Part shown: one piece after another, positions 41,834 to 49,503 of the stretch
Layout of the letters: every line of letters begins with the position of its first letter
How positions within the stretch are numbered: the first letter of the stretch is position 1
DNA from: Candidatus Denitrolinea symbiosum
GTDB taxonomy: Bacteria > Chloroflexota > Anaerolineae > Anaerolineales > Villigracilaceae
Direction: 5' to 3'
Length of the DNA stretch: 64,000 nt
Assembly: GCA_017312345.1 (NCBI GenBank)
Contig: BLAA01000001.1
Span: forward strand, 868,001-932,000
Notes under the pieces: generated by a model
The model's database searches: none
Seen by the model: only the letters and a program-made list of their open reading frames with translations
Told to the model about the DNA's origin: nothing
Translations under genes and position numbers: made by a program

Positions 41834-42856
41834 ATGAAACTGCAAAACTCCATCACCGACGTCCCCGGCGTCGAAGTCGGCCACGCGCAAGACGACGACG
41901 CGCTGACCGGCTGCACAGCCATCCTGTGCCGCAAAGGCGCGGTCGCGGGCGTGGACGTGCGCGGCGGCGCGCCCGGCACGCGCGAGACCGACCTGCTCGC
42001 CCCCGTCAACCTCGTCGAAAAAGTCCACGCGATCACGCTGGCCGGCGGATCGGCCTTCGGGCTGGACGCGGCCTCCGGCGTGATGCGCTATCTCGACGAA
42101 CAAGGCGTCGGATTCGACGCCGGCCCGGCCAAAGTCCCCATCGTCCCGGCCGCGATCCTCTTTGACCTCGGCCTCGGTCGCGCGGACCGTCGGCCGGACG
42201 CGGAGATGGGATACCGCGCGGCCGCCGCGGCCAAGTCCGACGCGCCGCCCGAGGGCAACTTCGGCGCGGGGACGGGAGCCTCCGTCGGCAAAATGTTCGG
42301 GCCGAAGCAGGCCATGAAATGCGGAATCGGCTCGGCCAGCCTCGAAGTCGGCGGCGGAGTCGTGGTCGGCGCGCTGATGGCGGTCAACGCCTTCGGCGAT
42401 GTGATCGACCCCGAGACGAACCAGATCATCGCGGGCCTCCGCTCCGCGGAGCTCGGCCCCATCCGCCTCGGGCAGTCCGGCTATTTCGCCGACACGTTGA
42501 AAATGATGAAGACCGTCTTCGGCAGGACCATCCTGTCGTTCGCCGCCAAAGCCAACACGGTGATCGGCGTCGTCGCCGCGAACGCCGACTTCACCAAAGC
42601 CGAGGCGACGAAGGTCGCGCAGATGGCGCACGACGGACTCGCCCGAACCATCCGCCCCGCGCACACCATGCTGGACGGCGACACGATCTTCGCCCTCGCC
42701 ACCGGCGGCAAAAAAGCGGATGTGTCCACCGTCGGCGCGTACGCGGCGGAAGCGGTCGCGCAGGCCATCGTCCGTGCGGCGCGCATGGCCGCCTCCGCAG
42801 GCGGGCTGCCCGGCCTGGCCGACGCGGCCAGCGGCCAGCCGAGTCCCGACGCATAA
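41834..42856 (+). CDS. P1 family (DmpA-like, S58) peptidase
   Basis: The protein has 340 residues. ITDVPGVEVGHAQDDDALTG, VDVRGGAPGTRETDLL, LAGGSAFGLDAASGVMRYL and FGAGTGASVGKMFG are family signatures. The enzyme is an N-terminal-nucleophile hydrolase that would self-cleave in the middle of the chain to expose the catalytic residue. Members act as D- or beta-aminopeptidases. It begins immediately after the preceding stop codon. A terminator follows. Confidence 0.87.
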   Translation: MKLQNSITDVPGVEVGHAQDDDALTGCTAILCRKGAVAGVDVRGGAPGTRETDLLAPVNLVEKVHAITLAGGSAFGLDAASGVMRYLDEQGVGFDAGPAKVPIVPAAILFDLGLGRADRRPDAEMGYRAAAAAKSDAPPEGNFGAGTGASVGKMFGPKQAMKCGIGSASLEVGGGVVVGALMAVNAFGDVIDPETNQIIAGLRSAELGPIRLGQSGYFADTLKMMKTVFGRTILSFAAKANTVIGVVAANADFTKAEATKVAQMAHDGLARTIRPAHTMLDGDTIFALATGGKKADVSTVGAYAAEAVAQAIVRAARMAASAGGLPGLADAASGQPSPDA

Positions 42857-42875
42857 GCGGGTCAAGCCTCCCAAT

Positions 42876-42912
42876 AAAAAGAGGACGGCTCCATCGAGAC
42901 CGTCCTCTTTTC
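42876..42912. terminator. Bidirectional terminator
   Basis: AAGAGGACGG and CCGTCCTCTT form a perfect 10-bp stem around an 11-nt loop, with A-run before and TTTT after. It separates the P1 peptidase gene from a convergent membrane-protein gene. Confidence 0.8.
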
Positions 42913-42948
42913 ATATCACTACTCACTGATTACTGATCACTGGTTACT
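42911..42948 (+). repeat. ACTCACTGATTACTGATCACTGGTTACTT repeat
   Basis: This intergenic copy of the CAGTAATCAGT family overlaps the last codons of the small membrane-protein gene on the opposite strand. Confidence 0.6.
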
Positions 42949-43321
42949 TGCTCTTCCTCTTCACATCATCGCGCAAGATCCAACCCATCACAATGCTCAC
43001 CGCGCTGACGACGAGACCGCCCAAAAGCGCCGGCCAGAAACCGCCCACTGTGAAACCGACGCCGAAGGCCTGCCCGATATAACCGGTCAACCAGAACAGG
43101 AAAGCGTTAATCACCAGCGTGAACAAACCGAACGTGACGATGATGGGCAGGCATCCCACCAGCTTCGCCAGCGGGCGTACAATGGCGTTGACGAGCGTCA
43201 GGATCAAACCGAGGGCGATCACCGACACCCAATCATTCGTCCATGCAACGCCCGGCACGACGCTCACCGCGGCCCAGACCGCGAGGCTGTTTACGATCCA
43301 GCGAATCAAGAACTTATTCAT
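42944..43321 (-). CDS. Phage-holin-family / four-TM small membrane protein
   Basis: The protein has 125 residues: MNKFLIRWIVNSLAVWAAVSVVPGV, then LILTLVNAIVRPLAKLVGCLPI, then two more membrane segments. This is the widespread 'phage holin family' (mycobacterial 4TMS) protein; most members are chromosomal and have no proven lytic role. AAGGAG precedes the ATG at 43321. It follows the double GNAT gene on the same strand by 35 nt. Confidence 0.8.
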   Translation of the reverse strand: MNKFLIRWIVNSLAVWAAVSVVPGVAWTNDWVSVIALGLILTLVNAIVRPLAKLVGCLPIIVTFGLFTLVINAFLFWLTGYIGQAFGVGFTVGGFWPALLGGLVVSAVSIVMGWILRDDVKRKSK

Positions 43322-43356
43322 TTCTGCTCCTTTTCGATTCATGTACGCAGGCGGGA

Positions 43357-44328
43357 TTATTTCGTCGCGCCCTCCGCGCGCATCCAGACGAGCGTCCGCT
43401 GCGGGATAAAACCTGCGGCGCGGATGGATTCGTCCGCCGGGCCGGCGGGATGCTCGAGGACGAATCTCCGCCCGCGCAGTTCGCTTCGCGCGTGGACGAG
43501 GAGGCGGGTCGCGGCTTCGGGAGCCGAGTCTGCGCCGAGGGCCAGCCAGAGCGGTTCGCGGCGCGTCCCGTTGGAGATCCAGGCGAGGACCGCCTCGAGC
43601 GAGCCGTTCCGCGTCGCGGCCCACTGCCGCAGGTTGACGTCCACGAACAGCAGGTGAAGCCAGTTCCAGAGGCCGGGCGCGAGCGGCTTGAAATCCCAGG
43701 CGCGGTACCAGGCCAGCTCGTCGGGATACGAGCGCGCCAGCCAGGCGCGTTGACGCGGCCAGAAGTCGGGGCGGCGCGGCAGGACGGCGAATCCGTCCGA
43801 TGGCGGGAGCGGACGCGGTTCTTCGGTCGAAAGCCAGGCGACGCGTCGGCCGCGTTCCACGAATCCCAGGTCGGCGTAGAGGTCGAGCGCGTCGGGGTTG
43901 TCGTCGCGGACGTTGAGCCAGAGTTCGTCGGCGCCGCGCTGGCGCGCCTGTTCCATCGCCCGCTCGGTGACGGCGCGCGCGATGCCGCGGCGCCGAAAAT
44001 CGGGATGCACCGCAATGTTGGCGAGCATGTGGATTCTTTTTCGGTCGTGGCGATAGGAAATCAGGCTGGCGTTGCCGACGATCTTCCCGTTCTCCTCCCA
44101 GACGAAACCGTTCAGCGGCACGGACGAGGCGCTCTCTGCCGAGCGAAACCAGGAAGGTTCGCTGGCGGCGCGGCGCATCTCGCGGAGGTAACTCTCGCCG
44201 TCCGCGTCCATGCTTTTGTGGAAGCATAACTCGATCAGGTCCGCCACCTGGGGCAGGTCGCGCAAGACATTGAGCGCGCGCAGACGCGGATGCGACTCGG
44301 CCCGGGCGGGGATGGGAATGGAGGACAT
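43357..44328 (-). CDS. GNAT acetyltransferase, two-domain
   Basis: The protein has 323 residues. The first GNAT domain carries the acetyl-CoA signature ANIAVHPDFRRRGIARAVTE and LDLYADLGFVERGRRVAW. The second half (FWPRQRAWLARSYPDELAWY ... RSELRGRRFVLEHPA) looks like a degenerate GNAT domain. The arrangement resembles mycothiol-synthase-like proteins, but the substrate is unknown. TATAAT lies 8 nt before the ATG at 44328, so the mRNA is probably leaderless. Confidence 0.78.
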   Translation of the reverse strand: MSSIPIPARAESHPRLRALNVLRDLPQVADLIELCFHKSMDADGESYLREMRRAASEPSWFRSAESASSVPLNGFVWEENGKIVGNASLISYRHDRKRIHMLANIAVHPDFRRRGIARAVTERAMEQARQRGADELWLNVRDDNPDALDLYADLGFVERGRRVAWLSTEEPRPLPPSDGFAVLPRRPDFWPRQRAWLARSYPDELAWYRAWDFKPLAPGLWNWLHLLFVDVNLRQWAATRNGSLEAVLAWISNGTRREPLWLALGADSAPEAATRLLVHARSELRGRRFVLEHPAGPADESIRAAGFIPQRTLVWMRAEGATK

Positions 44329-44336
44329 CGAGTCCA

Positions 44337-44342
44337 ATTATA
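44337..44342 (-). promoter_or_regulatory. -10 box of the double GNAT gene
   Basis: TATAAT on the minus strand (44342 to 44337) is 8 nt from the ATG at 44328. Overlapping TATACG on the plus strand may serve the divergent small gene. Confidence 0.5.
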
Positions 44343-44348
44343 CGCGTC

Positions 44349-44573
44349 TTGGAAGCAGACGAGGAGCAGCGCGCCGCGCTGTACGGCCTGCTGAAAAAAT
44401 ATTTCCCCGAAATGGAGCCGGGACGCGAGTACCGTCCCATCACGGAGATGGAGTTGAAGCGGACGTCCGTCTATGAATTGAAGATCGAATCGTGGAGCGG
44501 GAAAGAGAATTGGGAGGAGCGCGCCGACCAATCGGACGAATGGCCCGCGTTAGACGAGAAGTGGTTTTGTTGA
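44349..44573 (+). CDS. Small acidic protein (74 residues), unknown
   Basis: A frame with a TTG start encodes MEADEEQRAALYGLLKKYFPEME... rich in Glu and aromatic residues. No family is recognised and no ribosome site is seen; a TATACG-like box lies just upstream. It is directly followed by a remnant of a DUF2283 gene, so this locus has been rearranged and the frame might be only partly genuine. Confidence 0.4.
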   Translation: MEADEEQRAALYGLLKKYFPEMEPGREYRPITEMELKRTSVYELKIESWSGKENWEERADQSDEWPALDEKWFC

Positions 44574-44643
44574 CATTGAGATTCTGGACCTGTCCACGCG
44601 CGTGGCGAAGGGTAAATTGAATTTGGCGCAGTCATCTACGCCG
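44572..44643 (+). pseudogene. DUF2283 gene remnant
   Basis: The plus strand reads DIEILDLSTRVAKGKLNLAQ, a close match to the C-terminus of the intact DUF2283 protein at 45823-46023 (GIEILNLSTRVARDKLNLVQ). The DNA is similar too. The upstream part of the gene is missing, and it runs into the end of the convergent antitoxin gene. It is a truncated second copy. Confidence 0.7.
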
Positions 44644-44941
44644 CAAGCGATTGTACCTTCACTACCTCCCAAATCACATCGGGATGTTTCGCGGCCACCT
44701 GTAACAGCACCCGCGCTGCGCCTTCAGGCGCGCGCCGTCCCTGCTCCCAGTTGCGTAACGTATTCACGCTTATCCCCATCAGCGCGGCGAATTCGTTTTG
44801 CGAAAGTTTGTAACTGGCGCGGATTTCCTTCACGTTTGGCGCTTCGATGACAAATGTCCGAGCGGGCTTCGCCTTGCCGCGCAGAATCTTTCCACCTTCG
44901 CGGATGCTGGCTGCCAGTTCGTTGAACAGTTCGTCTTTCAT
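44636..44941 (-). CDS. NadS-like / HigA2-type XRE antitoxin
   Basis: The protein has 101 residues. The helix-turn-helix is YKLSQNEFAALMGISVNTLR followed by NWEQGRRAPEGAARVLLQV. Its N-terminus (FNELAASIREGGKILRG) is that of antitoxins paired with RelE-like toxins. The ATG overlaps the toxin stop by 4 nt (ATGA). It probably binds the dyad in the promoter at 45269-45287 to repress the operon. Confidence 0.85.
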   Translation of the reverse strand: MKDELFNELAASIREGGKILRGKAKPARTFVIEAPNVKEIRASYKLSQNEFAALMGISVNTLRNWEQGRRAPEGAARVLLQVAAKHPDVIWEVVKVQSLAA

Positions 44942-45255
44942 TTGAACTCCTTCTCGACAATCTGACGCAATACCCTGAGCTGTTGCGGCGTCAAATCATC
45001 CATGACGTTTTTCGGATACAGGAACAACATCAAAATCTGATCTTTGGCCGCGACCCAATAATAGATCGCTCCCACACCGCCGCGCTTGCCGCGTCCAGCC
45101 AGCGACCAGCGGACTTTCCGCAAGCCTCCGCTTTTTTGGATGATGTCGCCCATATCAGGGCGCGCGGATAAAGCAACCTGCAATTGACTGTACTCATCGT
45201 CTGTGAGCAAGTCTGTGACTTGGCGGATGAAAATGCTGGTTTCGATGAATTGCAT
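44938..45255 (-). CDS. RelE/HigB2-type toxin
   Basis: The protein has 105 residues: MQFIETSIFIRQVTDLLTDD, SGGLRKVRWSLAGRGKRGGV and AIYYWVAAKDQILMLFLYPK are typical of RelE-superfamily toxins of the HigB2/addiction-module type, ribosome-dependent mRNases. Toxin-first order and ATGA overlap with the antitoxin gene support the pair. Transcription starts at the TTGACG/TATACT promoter next to its ATG. Confidence 0.86.
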   Translation of the reverse strand: MQFIETSIFIRQVTDLLTDDEYSQLQVALSARPDMGDIIQKSGGLRKVRWSLAGRGKRGGVGAIYYWVAAKDQILMLFLYPKNVMDDLTPQQLRVLRQIVEKEFK

Positions 45256-45266
45256 GGTTGATTACG

Positions 45267-45295
45267 AGTATACGCCATTGGCGTATATGCGTCAA
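45267..45295 (-). promoter_or_regulatory. Promoter and embedded operator of the RelE/NadS-type operon
   Basis: On the minus strand TTGACG (45295-45290) and TATACT (45272-45267) are 17 nt apart. The dyad TATACGCCA-T-TGGCGTATA (45269-45287) fills the spacer and overlaps the -10 box, an ideal site for autorepression. The ATG follows the -10 box by 11 nt. Confidence 0.75.
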
Positions 45296-45298
45296 GAC

Positions 45299-45372
45299 AA
45301 ACCAACCTGCGACCTCTTCTTCGGACAGGTCGCAGGCGTACTAAACTACATCCACAAATTGATCATGAACAC
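45299..45372 (+). repeat. Hairpin repeat flanking the DUF4258-DUF2283 pair, copy 1
   Basis: CCTGCGACCT...AGGTCGCAGG (45306-45336) followed by CTAAACTACATCCACAAATTGA matches copy 2 at 46040-46103. The stem could act as a terminator. Confidence 0.65.
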
Positions 45373-45577
45373 TGCGCCAGACGCGGCGTAAACGGATGAA
45401 ATGATTCACAATCCGCGACTCCTTCATCCGCTAACACCGCACCTGCGGTCGGTGCAGGTGTCCGTTTTGCGAAGCATCCGCTGGTCATCTCCGTTCCCTC
45501 CTCTCCCGCACTCGTCTCCGTCCTCGTCCTCTCTGCCAAAAACATCTCCTGCTGTGCTACAATAACAATAATCGCTC

Positions 45578-45826
45578 ATGCCCCCATTTGACTTCACCAT
45601 CCATGCCAGAGATATGCTCGCCGAGCGAAAGATTCCAGAAGACTGGGTGTGGCGCGCATTGAACGACCCTGATGAAACACACATAGGCGATGACGGTAAT
45701 ATGCACTACACCAAAGTCATCCAGGAACGTGACGGGCGCATTTTACATGTTGTAGTCAACCCGAACGTTCAGCCCAACCGAATTGTGACCCTGTTCTTTG
45801 ACCGTAGATTGACGAGGACAAAATGA
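45578..45826 (+). CDS. DUF4258 domain protein, toxin-like
   Basis: The protein has 82 residues: FDFTIHARDMLAERKIPEDWVWRAL and HYTKVIQERDGRILHVVVN are DUF4258 features; its small alpha/beta fold is like that of RelE/BrnT-type toxins. TACAAT ends 14 nt before the ATG. The stop overlaps the ATG of the DUF2283 gene (ATGA). The pair behaves like a toxin-antitoxin module by layout, though activity is not established. Confidence 0.75.
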   Translation: MPPFDFTIHARDMLAERKIPEDWVWRALNDPDETHIGDDGNMHYTKVIQERDGRILHVVVNPNVQPNRIVTLFFDRRLTRTK

Positions 45827-46023
45827 GACTAAAAATTGACAAGGAAAGTGACGCCCTTTATTTGCGCCTCGACGAAGCCGAGATCGTTGACTCGGAAGAA
45901 GTCCAGCCAGGTGTGATCCTTGATTTCAACAAGGATAATCGCGTGGTCGGCATTGAGATTCTCAACCTGTCCACGCGGGTGGCGAGAGACAAATTGAACT
46001 TGGTGCAATTGGAAACGGTGTAA
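45823..46023 (+). CDS. DUF2283 domain protein
   Basis: The 66-residue protein MRLKIDKESDALYLRLDEAEIVDSEE... carries the DUF2283 pattern, including PGVILDFNKDNRVVGIEIL. These proteins commonly accompany DUF4258 partners and are suspected antitoxins. It overlaps the upstream gene by 4 nt. A truncated copy lies at 44572-44643. Confidence 0.8.
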   Translation: MRLKIDKESDALYLRLDEAEIVDSEEVQPGVILDFNKDNRVVGIEILNLSTRVARDKLNLVQLETV

Positions 46024-46039
46024 AAGCCAATCGGCATGA

Positions 46040-46103
46040 ACCCAACCCGCGACCTCTCCCTCGGACAGGTCGCGGGTTTGCTAAATAGACCATCCACGAA
46101 TTG
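46040..46103 (+). repeat. Hairpin repeat flanking the DUF4258-DUF2283 pair, copy 2
   Basis: CCCGCGACCT...AGGTCGCGGG (46046-46076) with following CTAAATAGACCATCCACGAATTGA matches copy 1 at 45299-45372; the two direct repeats enclose the gene pair. Confidence 0.65.
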
Positions 46104-46164
46104 AACACGAATACCCGAACCGCGCCGTCTGCATTCGTTTATTCGTGAATTATTCGTGGATGGT
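46090..46164. repeat. Palindromic MITE-like element
   Basis: CCATCCACGAATTGAACACGAATA at the left is inverted as TTATTCGTGAATTATTCGTGG at the right, about 75 bp in total. No gene lies within. It overlaps the end of the repeat at 46040-46103. Confidence 0.55.
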
Positions 46165-46371
46165 CTTCCCGTTCCCCCCTCTCCCGTGTTCGTCGGGAGA
46201 GGGGCGGGGTGAGGGCGCATTCTCCCCACGGAAAACGCGCAAGCATTACACAAGGTGGCAGATTTATGAAAAGAGAGGGTAAAATCAGAGTCAAATACTA
46301 CCTCTTGATCATCCGTCAAAGAAATGGTATATTAATTTGCGACATTGATAAAACATCACAGGAGATGTCAC

Positions 46372-46491
46372 ATGGGAACAAAGCAACAGGTGATAAGCAG
46401 GCTTTTTGAAGTGTGCGTGGAAAAAGGTGAATACGTATTTGATAACAATTTGGTAAAGGCAATCTGTGACGAATTAGGCTTCGGCAGTTAG
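46372..46491 (+). pseudogene. 5' fragment of a type II restriction endonuclease gene, cut by an IS element
   Basis: GGAGATGTC precedes the ATG. The frame MGTKQQVISRLFEVCVEKGE... reads to DELGFG and then meets the IS, which supplies AGT TAG (39 residues in total). Joining 46486 to 47917, so as to remove the IS and one target copy, continues in frame as GFGNPFDATKVDNSALLPDN in the 3' fragment at 47917-48578. The original protein would have 258 residues. Confidence 0.8.
46479..46486 (+). repeat. Target site duplication, left copy
   Basis: CTTCGGCA directly borders the left end of the IS element and recurs at 47909-47916. Confidence 0.8.
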
Positions 46492-47908
46492 TGTAAACTT
46501 GTTTCTGTAAAATTTGCCAAAAAGGTAGGTCTGGTATATTCTTTCGGAAAGCTCAACTTCAGAAAGGATAGAGACCATGACCTACCAAAATGATTGTACC
46601 TTACCAAACGAAGTTTTGGAGCAGATCAGCGAGCAAGGCTTGGATTACTTGCCCGAGTTGATGCGCGTCATCGTCAATGCGGCGATGAAAGCGGAGCGAC
46701 AGCAATACCTGGGAGTGGCGCCTTACGAACGCTCGGAACAGCGACGCGACCAAGCCAACGGGTTCAAGCCGAAAACAGTGCGGACGCGCATGGGCGCGAT
46801 TGAATTTGCCGTTCCGCAAGTGCGGACTGGGGATTATTATCCACAAGCGCTGGAAAAAGGGTTGCGTAGTGAACGCGCCCTGACGATGGCGTTAGCCGAG
46901 ATGTATGTGCAAGGGACCTCGACCCGCAAAGTGAATGCCATTGTCGAGAAGTTGTGCGGCAGCCAGGTATCGAGCAGTCTGGTGAGCAAGGCCACCTCGG
47001 AGTTGGATGTCTTGCTGGAAGCCTGGCAGAATCGACCGTTGGGAGAAATCCGCTACCTGTTTTTGGATGCCCGCTACGAGAAAGTGCGGATGGATGGACA
47101 GGTGGTAGATGCGGCCGTTTTGATCGCCCAGGCAGTGGATCCACTCGGCAAACGGAGGATTTTGGGCGTGAGGATAGGTCTGGGTGAGGCCGAAATCTTC
47201 TGGCGCGCCTTCCTGCAAAGCCTGATCCAGCGCGGCCTGAGCGGTGTGCGTCTGATTACCAGCGACGCTCACGCTGGTTTGCGGCAAGCGTTGCGGGCGG
47301 TGTTTGGAGGCGTTCTCTGGCAGCGCTGCCAATACCATCTGCAACAGAATGCAACCAGCTACGTTCCTCGCCGCGAGATGTTGACAGAAGTGGCCGCGGA
47401 CATTCGCAGAGTGTTCAATGCCCCCGACCGTCCGACGGCCGAAGCCTACTTGAAGCAAACGGTTCAAAAGTATGCTCAAAGCGCTTCCCGCCTGGCGGAC
47501 TGGATGGAAACCAACCTGCCCGAAGGACTGACCGTGTTCGCCTTTCCCGAAGCGCACCGCAGGAAACTGCGCACCAACAACACCCAGGAACGCTTGAACC
47601 GCGAAATTGGACGGCGCACCAACGTGGTGAGCATCTTTCCCAATGAAGCCGCCTGTTTGCGTTTGGTGAGCGCCATCCTGATGGAACAGGATGAGGAATG
47701 GCAGATGGGTCGAGTCTATCTTTCGATGGACGAAAACCCTCCTCCTAAATGAAAACGAGAACAGCCTTTTTGAGAAGCGCCGTTCCCGTTTCCGTTGGGG
47801 TGCGCTCATTTTACCCGAACTTTGTCTTCCCAGAGCCCCTTCTCCGTTTTTGGGACTCTCCTTCCGAGGAAAGCCAGATCACTTTTACAGAAAAATCCTT
47901 GCACTATC
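46487..47908 (+). mobile_element. IS256-family insertion sequence (1422 bp)
   Basis: Imperfect 26-bp terminal inverted repeats lie at 46487-46512 (GTTAGTGTAAACTTGTTTCT...) and 47883-47908 (inverted GATAGTGCAAGGATTTTTCT...); both share TTTCTGTAAAA. An 8-bp direct duplication CTTCGGCA flanks it. One intact transposase gene fills the interior. The size, target duplication and transposase fit IS256. It interrupts a restriction endonuclease gene and appears recent: both target copies are identical and the transposase is complete. Confidence 0.92.
46577..47752 (+). CDS. IS256-family (Mutator-like) transposase
   Basis: The protein has 391 residues. LNREIGRRTNVVSIFPNEAA near the C-terminus, YLFLDARYEKVRMDGQVVDA (first Asp), LITSDAHAGLRQALRAVFGG (second Asp) and WQRCQYHLQQNATSYVPR are IS256 signatures. 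The Glu of NTQERLNREI completes the DDE triad. AAAGGA precedes the ATG. No frameshift is seen, so it is probably active. Confidence 0.94.
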   Translation: MTYQNDCTLPNEVLEQISEQGLDYLPELMRVIVNAAMKAERQQYLGVAPYERSEQRRDQANGFKPKTVRTRMGAIEFAVPQVRTGDYYPQALEKGLRSERALTMALAEMYVQGTSTRKVNAIVEKLCGSQVSSSLVSKATSELDVLLEAWQNRPLGEIRYLFLDARYEKVRMDGQVVDAAVLIAQAVDPLGKRRILGVRIGLGEAEIFWRAFLQSLIQRGLSGVRLITSDAHAGLRQALRAVFGGVLWQRCQYHLQQNATSYVPRREMLTEVAADIRRVFNAPDRPTAEAYLKQTVQKYAQSASRLADWMETNLPEGLTVFAFPEAHRRKLRTNNTQERLNREIGRRTNVVSIFPNEAACLRLVSAILMEQDEEWQMGRVYLSMDENPPPK

Positions 47909-47916
47909 CTTCGGCA
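47909..47916 (+). repeat. Target site duplication, right copy
   Basis: CTTCGGCA directly after the right inverted repeat, identical to 46479-46486. Confidence 0.8.
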
Positions 47917-48578
47917 ATCCATTTGACGCAACTAAAGTCGATAATTCGGCATTGTTGCCAGACAACGTAAAAGCCAAAGATTATTTTCTGGTACATCTTG
48001 GCAATGGGTATCATGGTTTTTTCAAGGGCATCAGGTTTGGTTATCATCAGTTTGAGCCAATTGAGGATACTGAAACCTTTATTTGGAAGTATCGCCAGAG
48101 TCTCTTGAATGAATTTGATACAAGCGAGTCAAATATCTTGTCTGTTGCAAGCAACCAAAGAATTCTTCATGACTTTTTGTACAACGATATTGTTGCTTCG
48201 CCTAAAGTCTATAATGCCAGAAGAACAAAAACGTCTTTTGAGTACAAAATTGGAAATCAAAAGATTGTAAGTACAAACCTGCAAATGGAAATCGACCTGA
48301 CTTTAGAGCATCAAGGCGTTGTAACTGTTGTGGAAGGCAAGAATGGATTTCCTGGGGACTTTGCTGTTTACCAATTGTTCCACCCGTTCAAATACTACAG
48401 CATTTTGAAGCACGAGAATGAAGTTGAGATCAAGCAAACCACATGCTGTTATATTTTGAGAGAAAAGCAACAAGATGGTTCTGTGTTGCGGTTATACAAC
48501 TACACATTTAGCGATGAAAACCGAATCGAATCGATAAGACTACTGAAAAAGGCGCAGTACGTGCTTGTAAAAAGATAG
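47917..48578 (+). pseudogene. 3' fragment of the IS-interrupted type II restriction endonuclease gene
   Basis: The fragment encodes about 220 residues: NPFDATKVDNSALLPDN ... to LLKKAQYVLVKR. The PD-(D/E)xK nuclease core can be read as MEIDLTLEHQGVVTVVEGK, with Glu, Asp and the ExK pair. The frame is open into the IS right end, and an ATG at 47691 inside the IS could start a hybrid 295-residue protein. The DNA is much richer in A+T than the flanks. The neighbouring methyltransferase gene follows after 24 nt. The recognition site is unknown. Confidence 0.78.
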
Positions 48579-48602
48579 CAAACCATTGAAAGTAGAGAAA
48601 AT

Positions 48603-49493
48603 ATGTATACCGAACCCAAAGATTATCTAAACAAAGTGTATTTCGGGGATGTTATGGATCTGCTCAGGCAACTGCCTGACCAGAGTGTTGACATGATCTA
48701 TAGCGATCCCGATTACAACGTTGGTGTCAAATATGGCGATAAATCTTATTCCGTAAGTTTCGATAGGTACATTGACTGGTATATCGAACTATGCAAGGAG
48801 TCTTTACGAGTCCTGAGGGACGACGGTAACATGTTCTTGATAAACTACTCTAAACAAAATGCCCATCTTCGCGTGAAGTATCTTGACGATGTTTGTCATG
48901 AAGTCTTGGACTATGCTTGGGTTTACAACTCGAACATTGGACATAGCCCGAAAAGATTCACAACCGCACATAGGAGCATTTTGCATTGTAGAAAAACCGA
49001 AAACAATCGGTTTTATAAGAACAATGTGGCTGTTCCTTATCAAAACCCAACCGATAGGCGTATCATGCAAAACTTAGCAAATGGATCATTGGGAAGAATG
49101 CCTTATGATTGGTTTTATTTTGATTTGGTGAAAAACGTCAGCAAAGAAAAAACTTTTCATGCCTGCCAGATCCCACAGGAAATGGCCGAAATGCTAATCA
49201 AGGCTTCAACTATGCCAGGCGATACTGTTCTAATTCATTTTGGCGGTAGCGGTTCTGAAATAGATGTCTGTCAGCGTCTAGACCGCAATTTTGTCGCCGC
49301 CGAGATTGATTCAAAATATTACAAAATGATAATGGATCGCCTTTCGTCAGGAAGAATTGACGAAAAATATCGACTTAATGTTCGCAGGAAAGATGTGCCG
49401 TCTCAATCCCAACAATTACAGTTAATGGAGTCGCGGAAGAAATACGCGACAAGCAGATCTCCCCGAAAATCCAGAGTTGGAGTTGGAAAATAG
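48603..49493 (+). CDS. Type II DNA adenine/cytosine-N4 methyltransferase, beta-type order
   Basis: The protein has 296 residues. Motif IV comes first (MIYSDPDYNVGVKYG) and motif I late (LIHFGGSGSEIDVCQRL), the order of beta-class enzymes. Motif IV reads DPDY in place of the usual DPPY, and motif I FGGSGS in place of FxGxGT, both uncommon. HACQIPQEMAEMLIKA fits motif X. It would protect sites cut by the partner nuclease, whose gene is now split. If active, it is an orphan methylase. The base composition is A+T-rich, indicating transfer. Confidence 0.8.
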   Translation: MYTEPKDYLNKVYFGDVMDLLRQLPDQSVDMIYSDPDYNVGVKYGDKSYSVSFDRYIDWYIELCKESLRVLRDDGNMFLINYSKQNAHLRVKYLDDVCHEVLDYAWVYNSNIGHSPKRFTTAHRSILHCRKTENNRFYKNNVAVPYQNPTDRRIMQNLANGSLGRMPYDWFYFDLVKNVSKEKTFHACQIPQEMAEMLIKASTMPGDTVLIHFGGSGSEIDVCQRLDRNFVAAEIDSKYYKMIMDRLSSGRIDEKYRLNVRRKDVPSQSQQLQLMESRKKYATSRSPRKSRVGVGK

Positions 49494-49503
49494 AAGGTGC
49501 GTT

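Noticed and set aside
43322..44443. Upstream extension of the holin-family membrane-protein frame to about 500 codons
   Set aside because: The extra part is an Arg/Pro-rich shadow of the GNAT gene. AAGGAG marks the ATG at 43321.
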